Assembly: GCA_964360635.1 (NCBI GenBank)
Contig: CAYHXO010000002.1
Span: 62,001-126,000, forward strand
Direction of reading: 5' to 3'
Source of the DNA: CALRGE01 sp964360635
GTDB lineage: Bacteria > Patescibacteriota > Gracilibacteria > UBA1369 > 2-02-FULL-48-14
DNA length: 64,000 nt
The position numbers and the translations under genes were made by a program. The first letter of the stretch is position 1; every line of letters begins with the position of its first letter. Shown here one piece after another: positions 50,318-60,577 of this stretch. The notes beneath the pieces are model-generated. The model was given only the letters and a program-made list of their open reading frames with translations, did no database searches and was not told the origin of the DNA.

Positions 50318-53300
50318 TTAGGCATCAAAAGCAAAAACGTTTGTCATGAAGCTAAATGCACGTGAGATTCTTGCCATGAAGCGACTTGTCCAAGGAAGGT
50401 AGCTAAATAAATCCTCATCAACAAACTCTTCTCCACCTTTCCATTCAGCAGCACGATTTATTACTGCAGCGCTCTCCGCTCTGTTTAAGCTTGAGTAAGG
50501 TCTGAAAGTTCCCGTATCACCATCACCAGTGAAAATTCCGGCCTCGTATGCCGCTTCAATTGGCTTCCAGTCATCTGATTCTGTAACATCAGGGAAATAT
50601 CCGCTAAATGAATCCGGTGCTTCCATATCGCCGGCTTCATAAATCATCCTCGCAATCTCAGCCCTTGTAATTGGGGTTGTTAAATCTTGATCAACTAGTG
50701 ATACACCCAAATCATCTCCGGTTTCTTTCCAACCCTCCCACCACGCAGAGCCGCTTGAGCTTGAAGCAGCTTCATAGTCGTAAGCAGAAAGTACCATCTT
50801 AAGACCTTCAGCCCTCAAAGTTGTATCTGACGGACCGAATTGATATGTAGCATTTCCTGCACTGTCTTTGTAGCCTTCCCATCTGCCATCCATAGCTCCT
50901 GAAACCACGTATTCAGAATACCAATTTACTGATTCGTCATATTCTTCATCAAAAACATAAGGCACATCCTTGAAACCAAGATGATATTCATATTTTGATT
51001 CTACCGCTAAGTCATAAAGCGTCTCGCCTTGTGTAACAAGAGTCTGGAGTTCTGCTTCTGTAGGGTCGCTAACTACATCTGCAACATCACTCCAATAATT
51101 TGAAATTTGAGTCGCCATTTCAGAATCTGGCACAGGAATTTCCTGGAATTCCGTAGAAAGATCTTTTAAATCTGAATATTCATCTTTGAAGGTTGAATCA
51201 GACTTTAAATCACTTAAATCGACTGAGGAAACCTCATCCAAAACTGTTGTGTTATTCTGAAGTATTTGGTTACTTAGTTCTTCACCAACTTTAGTCCCTT
51301 TAAGTCTATCTAAGTTTTCAAGTACAATTTTTAAAACCTTACCTGCTGTTTCACTATCTAAATATTCACTCAGAGAATCCGCCAAAGATGAAGATAGTTG
51401 TGCAACAAGTTCAGTCATCACCTGCTCTCTAATAATTTCTGTAAGCTGTGCTGCAACATCTGAACCATAAATACCTGTTAATGTTTGCTCACAATTAGTA
51501 CATCCTGTTTGGCCGTTTGGATATGGCCCTCTGTCGTATTCATCATCATTCGAGAAATCCATTGTCATGAATGTTTTTACAACTGATGCTTGAGTCGCAG
51601 TTAATTTTAATGATGAAAAACCGGTTCCGAGATATTCTATGATTGATGTTAATTTTGGATCAACATATTGACCGTATTTTTCCAATCTTTTAAAAGATTC
51701 TGTACTCTCATCTGATGATCCATTTTTTTCCATATCTGCAAGCATTTTAGTTACTTGTGGAAGCACACTTAGAATATCATCTATTTTTAGTTGAATTTTT
51801 TTTGGGACTTTACCTGTCAGTGCCTGAAATGCTGCTTCAATAATTGAAATGTCTTCTTTTATAGTGGTAATTTCTTCTTCCAAAAATTGCTGATTATACT
51901 GATTTGATTGAAGTTGATAAAGCTGATTAATTACATCCCAAAGCGTTGAAATATCCTGAGAATAGTTTTGTAAGGTCTCTCTTGCATTTCTTAAGCTTGA
52001 CCATGAAGGTGACAAAGTATCATCAAAGTATGATCTGAATGTTTCTCGAGTTTCTTTTACCAACAAAGATTCCACTGTCGATTCACTTGGGAAACTGCTT
52101 AAAACATTTTCCAATGATTCCCCCTCGTCTAAATAAGCTTCAAAAGCTGAATCCATATCTTCAATTAAATCTACACCTTTTTGAAGTTCCGATTCAGAGT
52201 CAGAATCAATTTCTAAATTCTGCATTTCATATCTGATGATAAGTACAGCCCTTTCCTTTGACCACTCAAGATAATTATCCATCATTTCATAATATGAAAG
52301 TTGGCCTTCAAATAAATCACGTAGAGCCTGAAACTTATCGCCACGCCTTACGATTAACCATGCGGCATCTGTGTGATCCCAGGTCAACTTACTAGACGTA
52401 CCGGAAATATAAGTCACAGCTGCTTTTTCAATAACTATTTCACTTTGAAAATTTGAATATTCATTTGCGACGTCTGATTTTAAAGTTTTCAGTTCTGCTA
52501 TTTTTGATTCCATTTCTGAAATGATTTCATCAAGTTCCGATGTATCAAGATTTTCCTCTTCCATCCAAGCAAAATCTTTATTAATTCTACTTACTTTTTC
52601 TTGATAATCGGCAATTTTTCTGTCGATTCTATTCCCAAATCTTGAAAATTCTAAAAGATCTTGATCTCTATATTTCAAACTTTCCTTCATGCTTTTCACT
52701 TGTGCGGCTAAATCTGTTGTGGAAATGGTATTTGAAGTTCCTTCATCACATTTCTTAGAAGTTACTTCACTAGCTGATCCATAACAAATATTACAGTAAG
52801 TGCCGGTTGTTGAGTCTTGAACATATTCACAGAAGTTACTTAGTGTTTTTACTTCTTTTGTATTCAAAACGTTTGTACTTGTACTACATGAATTTTTCAC
52901 TTCTTTACCTCCAATCGAGCATATTTCACACCAAGTTGAAGCACTATACCCGACTGTAGTTGTTGTATTTGATGTGATATTTGGATATTCACAACGTCCG
53001 CCTTTGGTATACCTATCATTGTTTGAATAAAAAGCATCACTATAACCACCATTACCATATGATGCAGTTTCTGTTGCAGGCGACCAACAATTCATGCTGT
53101 TAGTTTTGCCGCTTGTATCTTTACAAGTCATACAATAAAGTCCGTTCTCAGTATAATAATCACAGGCTTTTGTTGTTGGCGTTGAGTTGCTTCCTGAAGA
53201 CTGAATCCAGCAAGATTTATTTGTTAATTTGCCGCTTGAATCTGTACATGTGCTACATTGCATACCGCTAGAATCAGCTGCTGTATTTGTACAGGTATTT

Positions 53301-54967
53301 GAAGCGTAAGTATTTGTAGTTGTTGTTGGCGTTGTTTGTGTACTTGTATTTGTTGTATTTGTGTTTGTTGATGAAGTACAAGTATTTCTAACCTCCTTGC
53401 CACTTTGAGTACAAACTTCACACCAGTTTTTAGTGACGTCATATTCACAATGTGCCCCATAAGTATATCTGTCATTGTTTGAGTAGAAAGTATCCGGATT
53501 ATTTGAAGAATAATAGGTCGAAGTTGCACTAGTATTTTTCCAACAACTGGTGCTATTTACATCACCGGCAGTATTTTTACAGCTCATACATAATAAGCCT
53601 TCTGATGAAACCGAGTAATCACAAGATTTTGTTTGCGATGTAGTTGAAGTTGAAGTACTTGTTGGTCCAGGCCAGCATGATTTACTTGTTGTCGCTCCCG
53701 ATGTGTCTTTACATGTGCTGCATGACAAAGTTCCTTCAGTAGAACTGACACATGAACTGGAACTTGGGTATGTATTTGTGGAAGCTGTTGAAGTAGATGT
53801 AAAACTAGAACTGCTTTTTTCTATATTTACTTGATTTGATGCAACTGGAAAATTAGTGTATGAAACCCACTTATTGCTTGATGTTAAAGCTGTTAAATAT
53901 ACTGTGAGTGGTGAGGAACTTGTATATGTGGAAGTCTGAGCATCAGCTTTTACATAAATTGTTTTAGTTGTTCCTGTTGTTATTTGTAATGGACTGGCAC
54001 TTAAATCAAACTTATAAGAATATTCATTTGAAGCACTTGTCTCAACTGTATATGAATTGGCTGTTGAGAGCAGTGTATTTGAGGAATCATATAAGTTTAA
54101 ATTTGAAAGAGCTTTGCCATATTGTGACCAATCGAAGCCCCCTCGTACCTTTATTGTAAAACTTGTAATTGGTGCCGTGACTGATGAAGTATTTTTCAAA
54201 TCAAAAGCTCCAAATAATGCGGAGTATGTTCCTTCTTTTATAATTGTATTTTGTGCTGGAGCAGAAGTTGAAACTGTAGTAGCAATTGTGATTAAGTCAC
54301 ATAAATCACCAAGTGCATTGCCGTCGCTATTCTTCTGATCAGGATTATATACTGTTGAACAGTTATCAGTAGAGTCATTAATTCCATCAGCATCTGAATC
54401 GATTTGAGTGTAATAAGCATTCAATTTGACCTCCACTGTTTGAGCATATGATGTCCAAGAAGTTGTGTTTGAAGTTGGACTGCCATAAACGCTAGCATTA
54501 AAACCTGAATTTCCTTGTAAAACAGAAATACCATCTGACATTTCAGATATATGTAAGCTGCGACCTAAATTATATTTAGTAGGATTAGTACACCAACCAG
54601 TAGTCGTGTTGTATTCCCATGCTGGTTCAAAATTTGTCGTCGAAGATGAATTATTTGAAGTAGACGTAATTGATGTTCCCCAGCCATCACCATAACAATT
54701 GGCATCACCGCCTACTTCTGGCCTTTCTATATATAGTAAGTCTCCTGATGATTGATGCGTTATGCTAACATAAATACCCTGAGTTGTGGGGCTGGTATTC
54801 GTGTATAGGATTGTATAATTGTCTACAAATCCGGCCGGTAATCCTGCAGCATTTACTCTATTAATAAATATAGATGGGTTTATAAAAATGATGCTAGAAA
54901 AAACTCCCAAAATTGAGAGCACTGCAATCATCTTCATATGGAATTGCTTCCTAGAAGAAGTTTTCAT
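50318..54967 (-). CDS. giant SLH surface protein with seven cysteine-rich repeats
   Basis: 1549 residues. Domain order: signal peptide (1-41); a thrombospondin-3-like calcium motif DSDADGINDSTDNC (~186-225); a beta-rich segment; a Cys-rich region (~404-742) of seven units. The units alternate a C-x-x-C-K/T-D/N-T-x-G-x(5-6)-CW form with a WCE-[VI]-C-x(8-9)-C form. A long coiled coil (~750-1240) follows, then three SLH modules (~1340-1520; e.g. FPDVTESDDWKPIEAAYEAG and GTFRPYSSLNRAES). The regular Cys spacing implies disulfide-bonded units. Likely S-layer or stalk-like adhesion protein. Leader ~55 bases, promoter 55035-55062. Confidence 0.88.
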   Translation of the reverse strand: MKTSSRKQFHMKMIAVLSILGVFSSIIFINPSIFINRVNAAGLPAGFVDNYTILYTNTSPTTQGIYVSITHQSSGDLLYIERPEVGGDANCYGDGWGTSITSTSNNSSSTTNFEPAWEYNTTTGWCTNPTKYNLGRSLHISEMSDGISVLQGNSGFNASVYGSPTSNTTSWTSYAQTVEVKLNAYYTQIDSDADGINDSTDNCSTVYNPDQKNSDGNALGDLCDLITIATTVSTSAPAQNTIIKEGTYSALFGAFDLKNTSSVTAPITSFTIKVRGGFDWSQYGKALSNLNLYDSSNTLLSTANSYTVETSASNEYSYKFDLSASPLQITTGTTKTIYVKADAQTSTYTSSSPLTVYLTALTSSNKWVSYTNFPVASNQVNIEKSSSSFTSTSTASTNTYPSSSSCVSSTEGTLSCSTCKDTSGATTSKSCWPGPTSTSTSTTSQTKSCDYSVSSEGLLCMSCKNTAGDVNSTSCWKNTSATSTYYSSNNPDTFYSNNDRYTYGAHCEYDVTKNWCEVCTQSGKEVRNTCTSSTNTNTTNTSTQTTPTTTTNTYASNTCTNTAADSSGMQCSTCTDSSGKLTNKSCWIQSSGSNSTPTTKACDYYTENGLYCMTCKDTSGKTNSMNCWSPATETASYGNGGYSDAFYSNNDRYTKGGRCEYPNITSNTTTTVGYSASTWCEICSIGGKEVKNSCSTSTNVLNTKEVKTLSNFCEYVQDSTTGTYCNICYGSASEVTSKKCDEGTSNTISTTDLAAQVKSMKESLKYRDQDLLEFSRFGNRIDRKIADYQEKVSRINKDFAWMEEENLDTSELDEIISEMESKIAELKTLKSDVANEYSNFQSEIVIEKAAVTYISGTSSKLTWDHTDAAWLIVRRGDKFQALRDLFEGQLSYYEMMDNYLEWSKERAVLIIRYEMQNLEIDSDSESELQKGVDLIEDMDSAFEAYLDEGESLENVLSSFPSESTVESLLVKETRETFRSYFDDTLSPSWSSLRNARETLQNYSQDISTLWDVINQLYQLQSNQYNQQFLEEEITTIKEDISIIEAAFQALTGKVPKKIQLKIDDILSVLPQVTKMLADMEKNGSSDESTESFKRLEKYGQYVDPKLTSIIEYLGTGFSSLKLTATQASVVKTFMTMDFSNDDEYDRGPYPNGQTGCTNCEQTLTGIYGSDVAAQLTEIIREQVMTELVAQLSSSLADSLSEYLDSETAGKVLKIVLENLDRLKGTKVGEELSNQILQNNTTVLDEVSSVDLSDLKSDSTFKDEYSDLKDLSTEFQEIPVPDSEMATQISNYWSDVADVVSDPTEAELQTLVTQGETLYDLAVESKYEYHLGFKDVPYVFDEEYDESVNWYSEYVVSGAMDGRWEGYKDSAGNATYQFGPSDTTLRAEGLKMVLSAYDYEAASSSSGSAWWEGWKETGDDLGVSLVDQDLTTPITRAEIARMIYEAGDMEAPDSFSGYFPDVTESDDWKPIEAAYEAGIFTGDGDTGTFRPYSSLNRAESAAVINRAAEWKGGEEFVDEDLFSYLPWTSRFMARISRAFSFMTNVFAFDA

Positions 54968-55034
54968 GATATGTAAGGGGTGAAGTGTTTCTACATTAGT
55001 CCTTCATTGAAGGTAAATTGAAGGGAAATTTTGA

Positions 55035-55062
55035 TCTATAGAATATTTTAGATTTATTTCAA
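55035..55062 (-). promoter_or_regulatory. promoter of the giant SLH protein gene
   Basis: Minus strand TTGAAA (55057-55062), 16 bases, TATAGA (55035-55040). Confidence 0.5.
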
Positions 55063-55098
55063 TTAGATTTTTTTTTATATTTAATTAATAATCAGCAC

Positions 55099-56592
55099 AT
55101 GCTAAATAACTCAATTGCGGAAAAATTTGAGGAAATTGCAGATATGCTTGAAGTACTTGGTGATTCGAATGTATTCCGACTTAGGGCATACAGGCGTGGA
55201 GCAGAGGCAGTTCGTGGATATTCGATTGATATTGCAAGTATGGATGAAGAAGAAATTTGGAAAATTCCCGGAATTGGTAGAGATTTACATTCAAAAATTC
55301 TTGAAATGAAAACTAGCGGTGCCTGTGCAATGCACGCAGAATTAATGAGCAAACTTTCTCCAGGAATATTGCAAATTTTAAAAATCAGAGGAGTCGGCCC
55401 AAAGAAAGTAAAACTTTTTCTTGAAAAGTTAGGGATTGATTCAGTTGCTAAATTAAAGGCGGCTGCAGAAAGTGGAGCAATTGCCACTTTGCCAGGAATG
55501 GGTGAGAAAAGTGAAAAGGCCATCTTGGAATCTATCCAAGAAAGTACTCATCTTAAGGAGAGGATTCCAATTAAAGTTGCTCTGCCAGAAGCAGAGGCAT
55601 ACGTGGAATATATGAAAAGCATGAATGAAGTTAAGAAATGTGAATATGCAGGAAGTTTAAGAAGGAGGCAGGAAACAATCGGTGATATTGATATTTTGGC
55701 GATTGGCTCAAATAGTAAAAAAATGAGTGAGCATTTTTTGGCTTATCCAAAAGTAAAGCGCGTTTTGGTCAACGGTGAAACAAAATCAAGCGTGGTTATT
55801 GAGGGAGAAATTCAAGTGGATTTTAGAGTTGTAGATGAGTCGAGTTTTGGTGCTACACTTTATTATTTTACAGGTTCAAAACAACATAATATTCAAACAC
55901 GAACAATCGCAATAAAGAAAAATTTGAAGATTAATGAATATGGTGTTTTTGATGGAGAAAAAAACATTGCAAGCAAAACTGAAGTTGATGTTTTTAAAGC
56001 TTTTGGCTTGCCATATATTCCACCGGAAATTCGTGAAGATCAGGGGGAAATTGATGCTGCGCTGAGTGGAAAACTTCCGCTCTTAATTGAAGAAAGTGAT
56101 TTGATTGGTGATTTACATTTAAATTCGATTAGTGAATTAAAGAAGGATTATGGAATTCTTGCTCGTCAATTTATTGATATTGCAACTTTAAAAAAACAAG
56201 CAAAAGAGATTAAAGAATCCGGGCTGAAAATATTGCATGGAGTTGAAATTGACAGTTTAAAATTACTCGACTTTGATTTACCGAAGATAGTTTTATTCTC
56301 AGCAATTTCTTCAACAACAGATGAAATTATTCATGCAGTACAAAATCCGAATGTGAAAATTTTATGTGATCTAAACGGAAAAAATGATTTAGAAAAAATA
56401 ATTCGCGTGGCAAAAGAATTCGATAAAATTATTGAAGTTGATGGGAATTACGGACGAGTTTGTAAAAATGAAGGAGTAAAAATTTCAGTAAAATGTGATA
56501 AGTATGGTGTGTTTATTGCAAGAAGAGCTTGGATTGAAGCTGCAGATGTGGTAAATGCAAAACAGTACACAGATTTTATCAAATTATTGTGA
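55099..56592 (+). CDS. polX: family X DNA polymerase with a degenerate PHP domain
   Basis: 497 residues. The 8-kDa-like helical part begins SIAEKFEEIADMLEVLG. Helix-hairpin-helix motifs are KIPGIGRDLHSKIL and IRGVGPKKVKLF. The palm has IGDIDILAIG (two catalytic Asp), then EIQVDFRVV (third Asp) and YFTGSKQHNIQTR. The C-terminal third corresponds to PHP but is ~70 residues short and has lost its metal ligands (see findings). Gap-filling repair activity should persist; the 3'-5' exonuclease of normal bacterial PolX should not. First gene of a six-gene operon. Confidence 0.93.
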   Translation: MLNNSIAEKFEEIADMLEVLGDSNVFRLRAYRRGAEAVRGYSIDIASMDEEEIWKIPGIGRDLHSKILEMKTSGACAMHAELMSKLSPGILQILKIRGVGPKKVKLFLEKLGIDSVAKLKAAAESGAIATLPGMGEKSEKAILESIQESTHLKERIPIKVALPEAEAYVEYMKSMNEVKKCEYAGSLRRRQETIGDIDILAIGSNSKKMSEHFLAYPKVKRVLVNGETKSSVVIEGEIQVDFRVVDESSFGATLYYFTGSKQHNIQTRTIAIKKNLKINEYGVFDGEKNIASKTEVDVFKAFGLPYIPPEIREDQGEIDAALSGKLPLLIEESDLIGDLHLNSISELKKDYGILARQFIDIATLKKQAKEIKESGLKILHGVEIDSLKLLDFDLPKIVLFSAISSTTDEIIHAVQNPNVKILCDLNGKNDLEKIIRVAKEFDKIIEVDGNYGRVCKNEGVKISVKCDKYGVFIARRAWIEAADVVNAKQYTDFIKLL

Positions 56593-57293
56593 AACAAATT
56601 CAACATTTCATTATTGATGGCAATATTAATAAAGAGACTATTTTGATTGAAGATAGAGAACTGCTGAATCAGATGACTAGTGTTTTAAGGTATCGTGTTG
56701 GAGATAAGTGCATAGTTTTAGATGGGAAAGGTATGAAGGCAAATGGCGAGATCATAGAAATTAACAGAAAATTTGCAAAGCTAAATTTGACTGAGCACGA
56801 AGCATGTAAGCGATCTGAACAAAAAATTCGGCTATTTATTGCAATTTCAAAAAAACCTTCCACTTTTGAGTTGATTGTTCAAAAAGCATGCGAGTTAGGA
56901 GTTGATGAAATTATTCCATTGGTTACAAATAGAACTCAAATTGACGATTTAAGAAAATCTGACAGATTAAAATTTATAATGAAAGAGGCTGCCGAACAAT
57001 GTGAACGACCATTTTTACCTGAGTTAAAAGAAACATTAAAGTTCGATGAATTTGTGAAAAATCCACCTGAAGGATTAATTTTGGCGGGTGATGCATGGGA
57101 TTATGATTTGAAATTAAAAGATATTCAGAAGAATGAAATTGTTAATATTATTATTGGACCTGAAGGTGGGCTAACAAAAGAAGAACTCAGTATGATTCGA
57201 GATATTGGCGGAAAAATATTCTTGCTTGGCGAATATATTTTGAGAATGGAAACTGCCGCAATTGCAGCAATTTCTGTGGTGAGATTTGGATAA
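56589..57293 (+). CDS. rsmE: 16S rRNA m3U1498 methyltransferase
   Basis: 234 residues, SPOUT fold. Diagnostic parts: VLRYRVGDKCIVLDGKG (PUA-like N-terminus), IQKACELGVDE-type helix (VQKACELGVDEIIPLVTNRT), and knot motifs IIGPEGGLTKEEL and LGEYILRMETAAIAA. The start is GTG overlapping the polX stop (GTGA). Confidence 0.94.
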   Translation: MKQIQHFIIDGNINKETILIEDRELLNQMTSVLRYRVGDKCIVLDGKGMKANGEIIEINRKFAKLNLTEHEACKRSEQKIRLFIAISKKPSTFELIVQKACELGVDEIIPLVTNRTQIDDLRKSDRLKFIMKEAAEQCERPFLPELKETLKFDEFVKNPPEGLILAGDAWDYDLKLKDIQKNEIVNIIIGPEGGLTKEELSMIRDIGGKIFLLGEYILRMETAAIAAISVVRFG

Positions 57294-57327
57294 GTTTGTT
57301 AGAATGCCGATACTTAATTCATGCCAA

Positions 57328-58014
57328 ATGAAAAAAATTCTATTAGTAAGTGGGCTTTCTGTCATAATTATGGGATGCTCGCTAATTTCTCCGTACCAAA
57401 TAACTTTTACAACGAAAGAAAATGAGGCTGTGAATCCCGTAGAAGATACTTTAGATTTAGTTATTAGCTCAAATGCACTTGCATATGTTTCATCATATCA
57501 ATGTGGTGATGAGCCTGAAGTTATAATGTTACCAGTTTTGAAAGATGACATGGTGGCACAAATGGCACAATACATAGATTTAAGCTTCCTGACAGATCAA
57601 AGTGCTGAGACACTTTGCGAAATTAATGTTACAGCATTCGATAGAAGCACAACTTCAACAGCTTCAAAGAAAATCGCTGTTTATATGTATTCAAAACCAT
57701 TAGTTGATGTAAAAGAAAATGAATTCTGTGGAGGAATTGCCGGGCTTCAATGTGAAGAAGGATTTTCTTGTAAACTTACTGGAGATTTTCCTGACGCAGG
57801 TGGTTCATGTGTAAAAGAAGAAGTACAAGTGAATGAGGATGAAGTAGAAAAACAATTGAAAGATGCTTGTATTTTGAGCGAAGGTGAGTGGAAGGAATGC
57901 GCTGATTCTTCGGATACATTATGTTCTGCAAAGTGTGAGTTTAAAAAAGAGGAAGATACTAATACTCAAGCAGAAGTTTCTGCTGAAACTTCTGTAGTAA
58001 CACCAACACTATGA
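57328..58014 (+). CDS. Cys-rich exported lipoprotein
   Basis: 228 residues from MKKILLVSGLSVIIMGC, whose lipobox places the lipidated Cys at 17; the frame is open to 57286 without function. An unassigned beta-rich part is followed by CGGIAGLQCEEGFSCKL (~145-160), a small Cys motif (CGGIAGxxCxxGxxC) found in many secreted proteins. Further Cys residues and a Ser/Thr/Glu tail follow. Sits oddly among rRNA modification genes; ATGA overlap with rsmG. Confidence 0.78.
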   Translation: MKKILLVSGLSVIIMGCSLISPYQITFTTKENEAVNPVEDTLDLVISSNALAYVSSYQCGDEPEVIMLPVLKDDMVAQMAQYIDLSFLTDQSAETLCEINVTAFDRSTTSTASKKIAVYMYSKPLVDVKENEFCGGIAGLQCEEGFSCKLTGDFPDAGGSCVKEEVQVNEDEVEKQLKDACILSEGEWKECADSSDTLCSAKCEFKKEEDTNTQAEVSAETSVVTPTL

Positions 58015-58655
58015 CATTAAAAAAATTATCAAAATTACTAAAGACCGAAAACGAAAAACTAAATTTACTTTCCAGTGGAGATATTGAGAAGTTAGAAAGT
58101 AAGCATTTTGTTGATTGCCAAGCTGTTTTAGATTTCTGGAAAGCAGAAGTGGGCGATTCAATTATTGATTTGGGAACAGGTGGAGGTTTGCCTGGACTTG
58201 TTTTGGCTTTGGCAGAAAAAAAGATGAATTTCTCGCTTTTAGATTCAACTGAGAAGAAAATTAAATCGATAAAAAGTATGGTTAAAGCATTGGGCATGAA
58301 AAATGTGAAAACACTTTTGGGTAGATGTGAAGTTTTTGCTCAAAGTCCAAAGTCACGTGAAAAATTTGATATTGGAACTGCAAGAGCTCTGGCTCCCCTT
58401 CCAACTCTTTTGGAATTGGCAGCCGGCTTTATAAAACCCGAGGGTTATTTTTATGCATGGAAAGGTGAAAATCATAAAGAGGAATTGGAACTGGCAGAGA
58501 ATGCAATGAATCATTTGGGCATGAAGCTTTTAAAAATTCACAAATATAAAATGCCGGAAAAGCAGACAAGATATATTCTTGAGTTTCAAAAAACTAAAAA
58601 ATTAGATATGATGTATCCTCGTAAAGACGGGGTTCCATTAAAATCACCATTATAA
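58011..58655 (+). CDS. rsmG: 16S rRNA m7G527 methyltransferase
   Basis: 214 residues. SAM-binding motif IIDLGTGGGLPGLVLALAE, FSLLDSTEKKIKSIKSMVKA and TARALAPLPTLLELA are all RsmG-like. It methylates G527 of the 530 loop. Starts in the lipoprotein stop (ATGA) and runs directly into rlmE. Confidence 0.94.
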   Translation: MTLKKLSKLLKTENEKLNLLSSGDIEKLESKHFVDCQAVLDFWKAEVGDSIIDLGTGGGLPGLVLALAEKKMNFSLLDSTEKKIKSIKSMVKALGMKNVKTLLGRCEVFAQSPKSREKFDIGTARALAPLPTLLELAAGFIKPEGYFYAWKGENHKEELELAENAMNHLGMKLLKIHKYKMPEKQTRYILEFQKTKKLDMMYPRKDGVPLKSPL

Positions 58656-59273
58656 ATGCCAAAAGCTTACCAAGTTCAGGATAAATATTTCAGAATGGCG
58701 AAGGAAGCTGGTTTCAGAGCTAGAAGTGCATTTAAACTTTTAGAAATTCAAGATAAATTTCATTTGATCAAACACGGTCAGATGGTGCTCGATTTGGGTG
58801 CGGCTCCCGGAAGTTTTTTACAGGTAATTTCAAAAATTGTCGGGCCGGATGGATTAGCATTAGGAGTAGATTTAAAAGAAATCGATCCATATCAGGAAAA
58901 AAATATTGTTACACTCGTTGAAGATATTTTTAACACTGATGAAATTTTGCAGTTTATGAAAAGTAGAGATTTTCACAAAGCTGATGTTGTTACTTCTGAT
59001 TTGGCTCCGAACACTTCAGGAATTAAAGATTTAGATCAAGGACGATCTGCGGAATTAACTGAATCTGCATACTTGATTGCTTCGAAAGTTCTGCGAAGAG
59101 GTGGAAGTTTTATTGCAAAAGTTTTTCAAGGCGAAGATTTATATGGAGTTATGAAACAAATAAAAGCTTCATTTGGCAAAGTGAGTTTATATAAACCTGA
59201 TGCATGCCGAGATCGAAGTTTTGAAACCTATATAGTTGCCACGAATTTTAAACCTGATAAAATCGGCTCATGA
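58656..59273 (+). CDS. rlmE: 23S rRNA 2'-O-methyltransferase (RlmE/FtsJ)
   Basis: 205 residues. RSAFKLLEIQDKF holds the first catalytic Lys, VLDLGAAPGSFLQVI the SAM site, VTSDLAPNTSG the Asp, FIAKVFQG the second Lys and SFETYIVA the Glu of the K-D-K-E set. Methylates U2552 in the A-loop. ATGA overlap with aspA. Confidence 0.95.
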   Translation: MPKAYQVQDKYFRMAKEAGFRARSAFKLLEIQDKFHLIKHGQMVLDLGAAPGSFLQVISKIVGPDGLALGVDLKEIDPYQEKNIVTLVEDIFNTDEILQFMKSRDFHKADVVTSDLAPNTSGIKDLDQGRSAELTESAYLIASKVLRRGGSFIAKVFQGEDLYGVMKQIKASFGKVSLYKPDACRDRSFETYIVATNFKPDKIGS

Positions 59274-60577
59274 AGATGCGAAAAGAAAAAGATGCTCTTG
59301 GAGAAATTGAAGTTCCTGCTGAAAGTTATGGTGGAAGTTTTTACACACGAGCCAAGGCAAATTTTAAGATTTCCACCTTGCAAGCATATCCAAGTTTTTC
59401 CGAAGGGCTTTGCAATATTAAGATTGCGGCTGCTAAAATTAATCCTCTCGAGAAAAAAGTGAAAGATGCAATTTTGCAAGCAGGTGAAGAATTTTTGACC
59501 GGAAAATTTGATAGAGATTTTGATTTAGATATTTATCAAGCAGGTGCCGGTACTCCATTTAATATGAATTTGAATGAAATTTTGGCTAATCGCGCGAATG
59601 AGATTTTAGGTGGTAAAAAAGGTGAATATAAATTTGCACATCCGAATGACCATGTGAATATGTCACAATCTTCAAATGATGTTATTCCGACGGCGATCAG
59701 GCTCGGAGCTTTAATGGATTTGGTGAAATTTAGCTTGGCTTTGAAAAATTTAATTAAAAGTTTTGAGAAAAAAGAAAAGACTTTTGTGAAAGTTTGGAAG
59801 TGCGGTAGAACTCACCTTCAAGATGCGGTTCCTGTCACGCTCGGACAGGAATTTAGTGGATACAAAGAGGCTTTAATTTCGTGTGAGAAGCAAATTAAAA
59901 ATGCGAGAGAAGATTTGCTTGAGTTGGGAATTGGTGGAACGGCAATCGGATCCGGAATAAATACTCCAAAAGATTTTTCAAAAAAAATGTGCGTTGAACT
60001 TTCAAAAATTTACGCTGTGAAACTGAGGCCGGCAAAGAATCTTTTCCAGAAAACAAATAGCATGAATTCTTTCTTGCATTTGTCATCAGCAATGCGCTCA
60101 TTGGCAGTTGAACTTTTACGGATTTCAAATGATCTTAGAATGATGGCAAGTGGTCCTGTTGCAGGATTTAATGAAGTAATTTTGCCAGAGGTTGAACCAG
60201 GATCATCAATTATGCCGGGAAAAGTTAACCCATCAATTCCGGAATGCATGAGCATGATCTGCATTCAAGTTATTGGCTTAGATCATAGTATTTCCCTCGC
60301 CTGCCAGCAGGGTCAGTTTGAACTGAATTGGCATACTCCACTAATTATGACTGATCTTTTGCATCAAATTGAAATTCTTGGGAATGGAATGAAAATGTTC
60401 AGTGATCATTGCATTGATGGACTGAAGGCCAATGAAAAAAGCATGTTAGAAAAGCTTAATGCTTCAACTTGTTTCGCCACAGCATATGCTCCAAAAATCG
60501 GCTACAAAGAAGTTGCCAGACTTGTGAAGGAGTCACTTGAAAAAGGAATTCCTTTCAATCAAATCTTTAAGATTTAG
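59270..60577 (+). CDS. aspA: aspartate ammonia-lyase (aspartase/fumarase family)
   Basis: Forms fumarate and ammonia from aspartate, or the reverse. 435 residues, slightly short of 460-470. Motifs: SSNDVIPTAIRLGAL, KCGRTHLQDAVPVTLGQEFS and the signature GSSIMPGKVNPSIPE. The IPE after the signature is aspartase-like (fumarase has TQCE), and the N-terminus LGEIEVPAESYGG also fits. Fumarase activity cannot be excluded. It ends in an 11-base overlap with the convergent PKD gene. No other TCA gene is in the window. Confidence 0.85.
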   Translation: MKMRKEKDALGEIEVPAESYGGSFYTRAKANFKISTLQAYPSFSEGLCNIKIAAAKINPLEKKVKDAILQAGEEFLTGKFDRDFDLDIYQAGAGTPFNMNLNEILANRANEILGGKKGEYKFAHPNDHVNMSQSSNDVIPTAIRLGALMDLVKFSLALKNLIKSFEKKEKTFVKVWKCGRTHLQDAVPVTLGQEFSGYKEALISCEKQIKNAREDLLELGIGGTAIGSGINTPKDFSKKMCVELSKIYAVKLRPAKNLFQKTNSMNSFLHLSSAMRSLAVELLRISNDLRMMASGPVAGFNEVILPEVEPGSSIMPGKVNPSIPECMSMICIQVIGLDHSISLACQQGQFELNWHTPLIMTDLLHQIEILGNGMKMFSDHCIDGLKANEKSMLEKLNASTCFATAYAPKIGYKEVARLVKESLEKGIPFNQIFKI

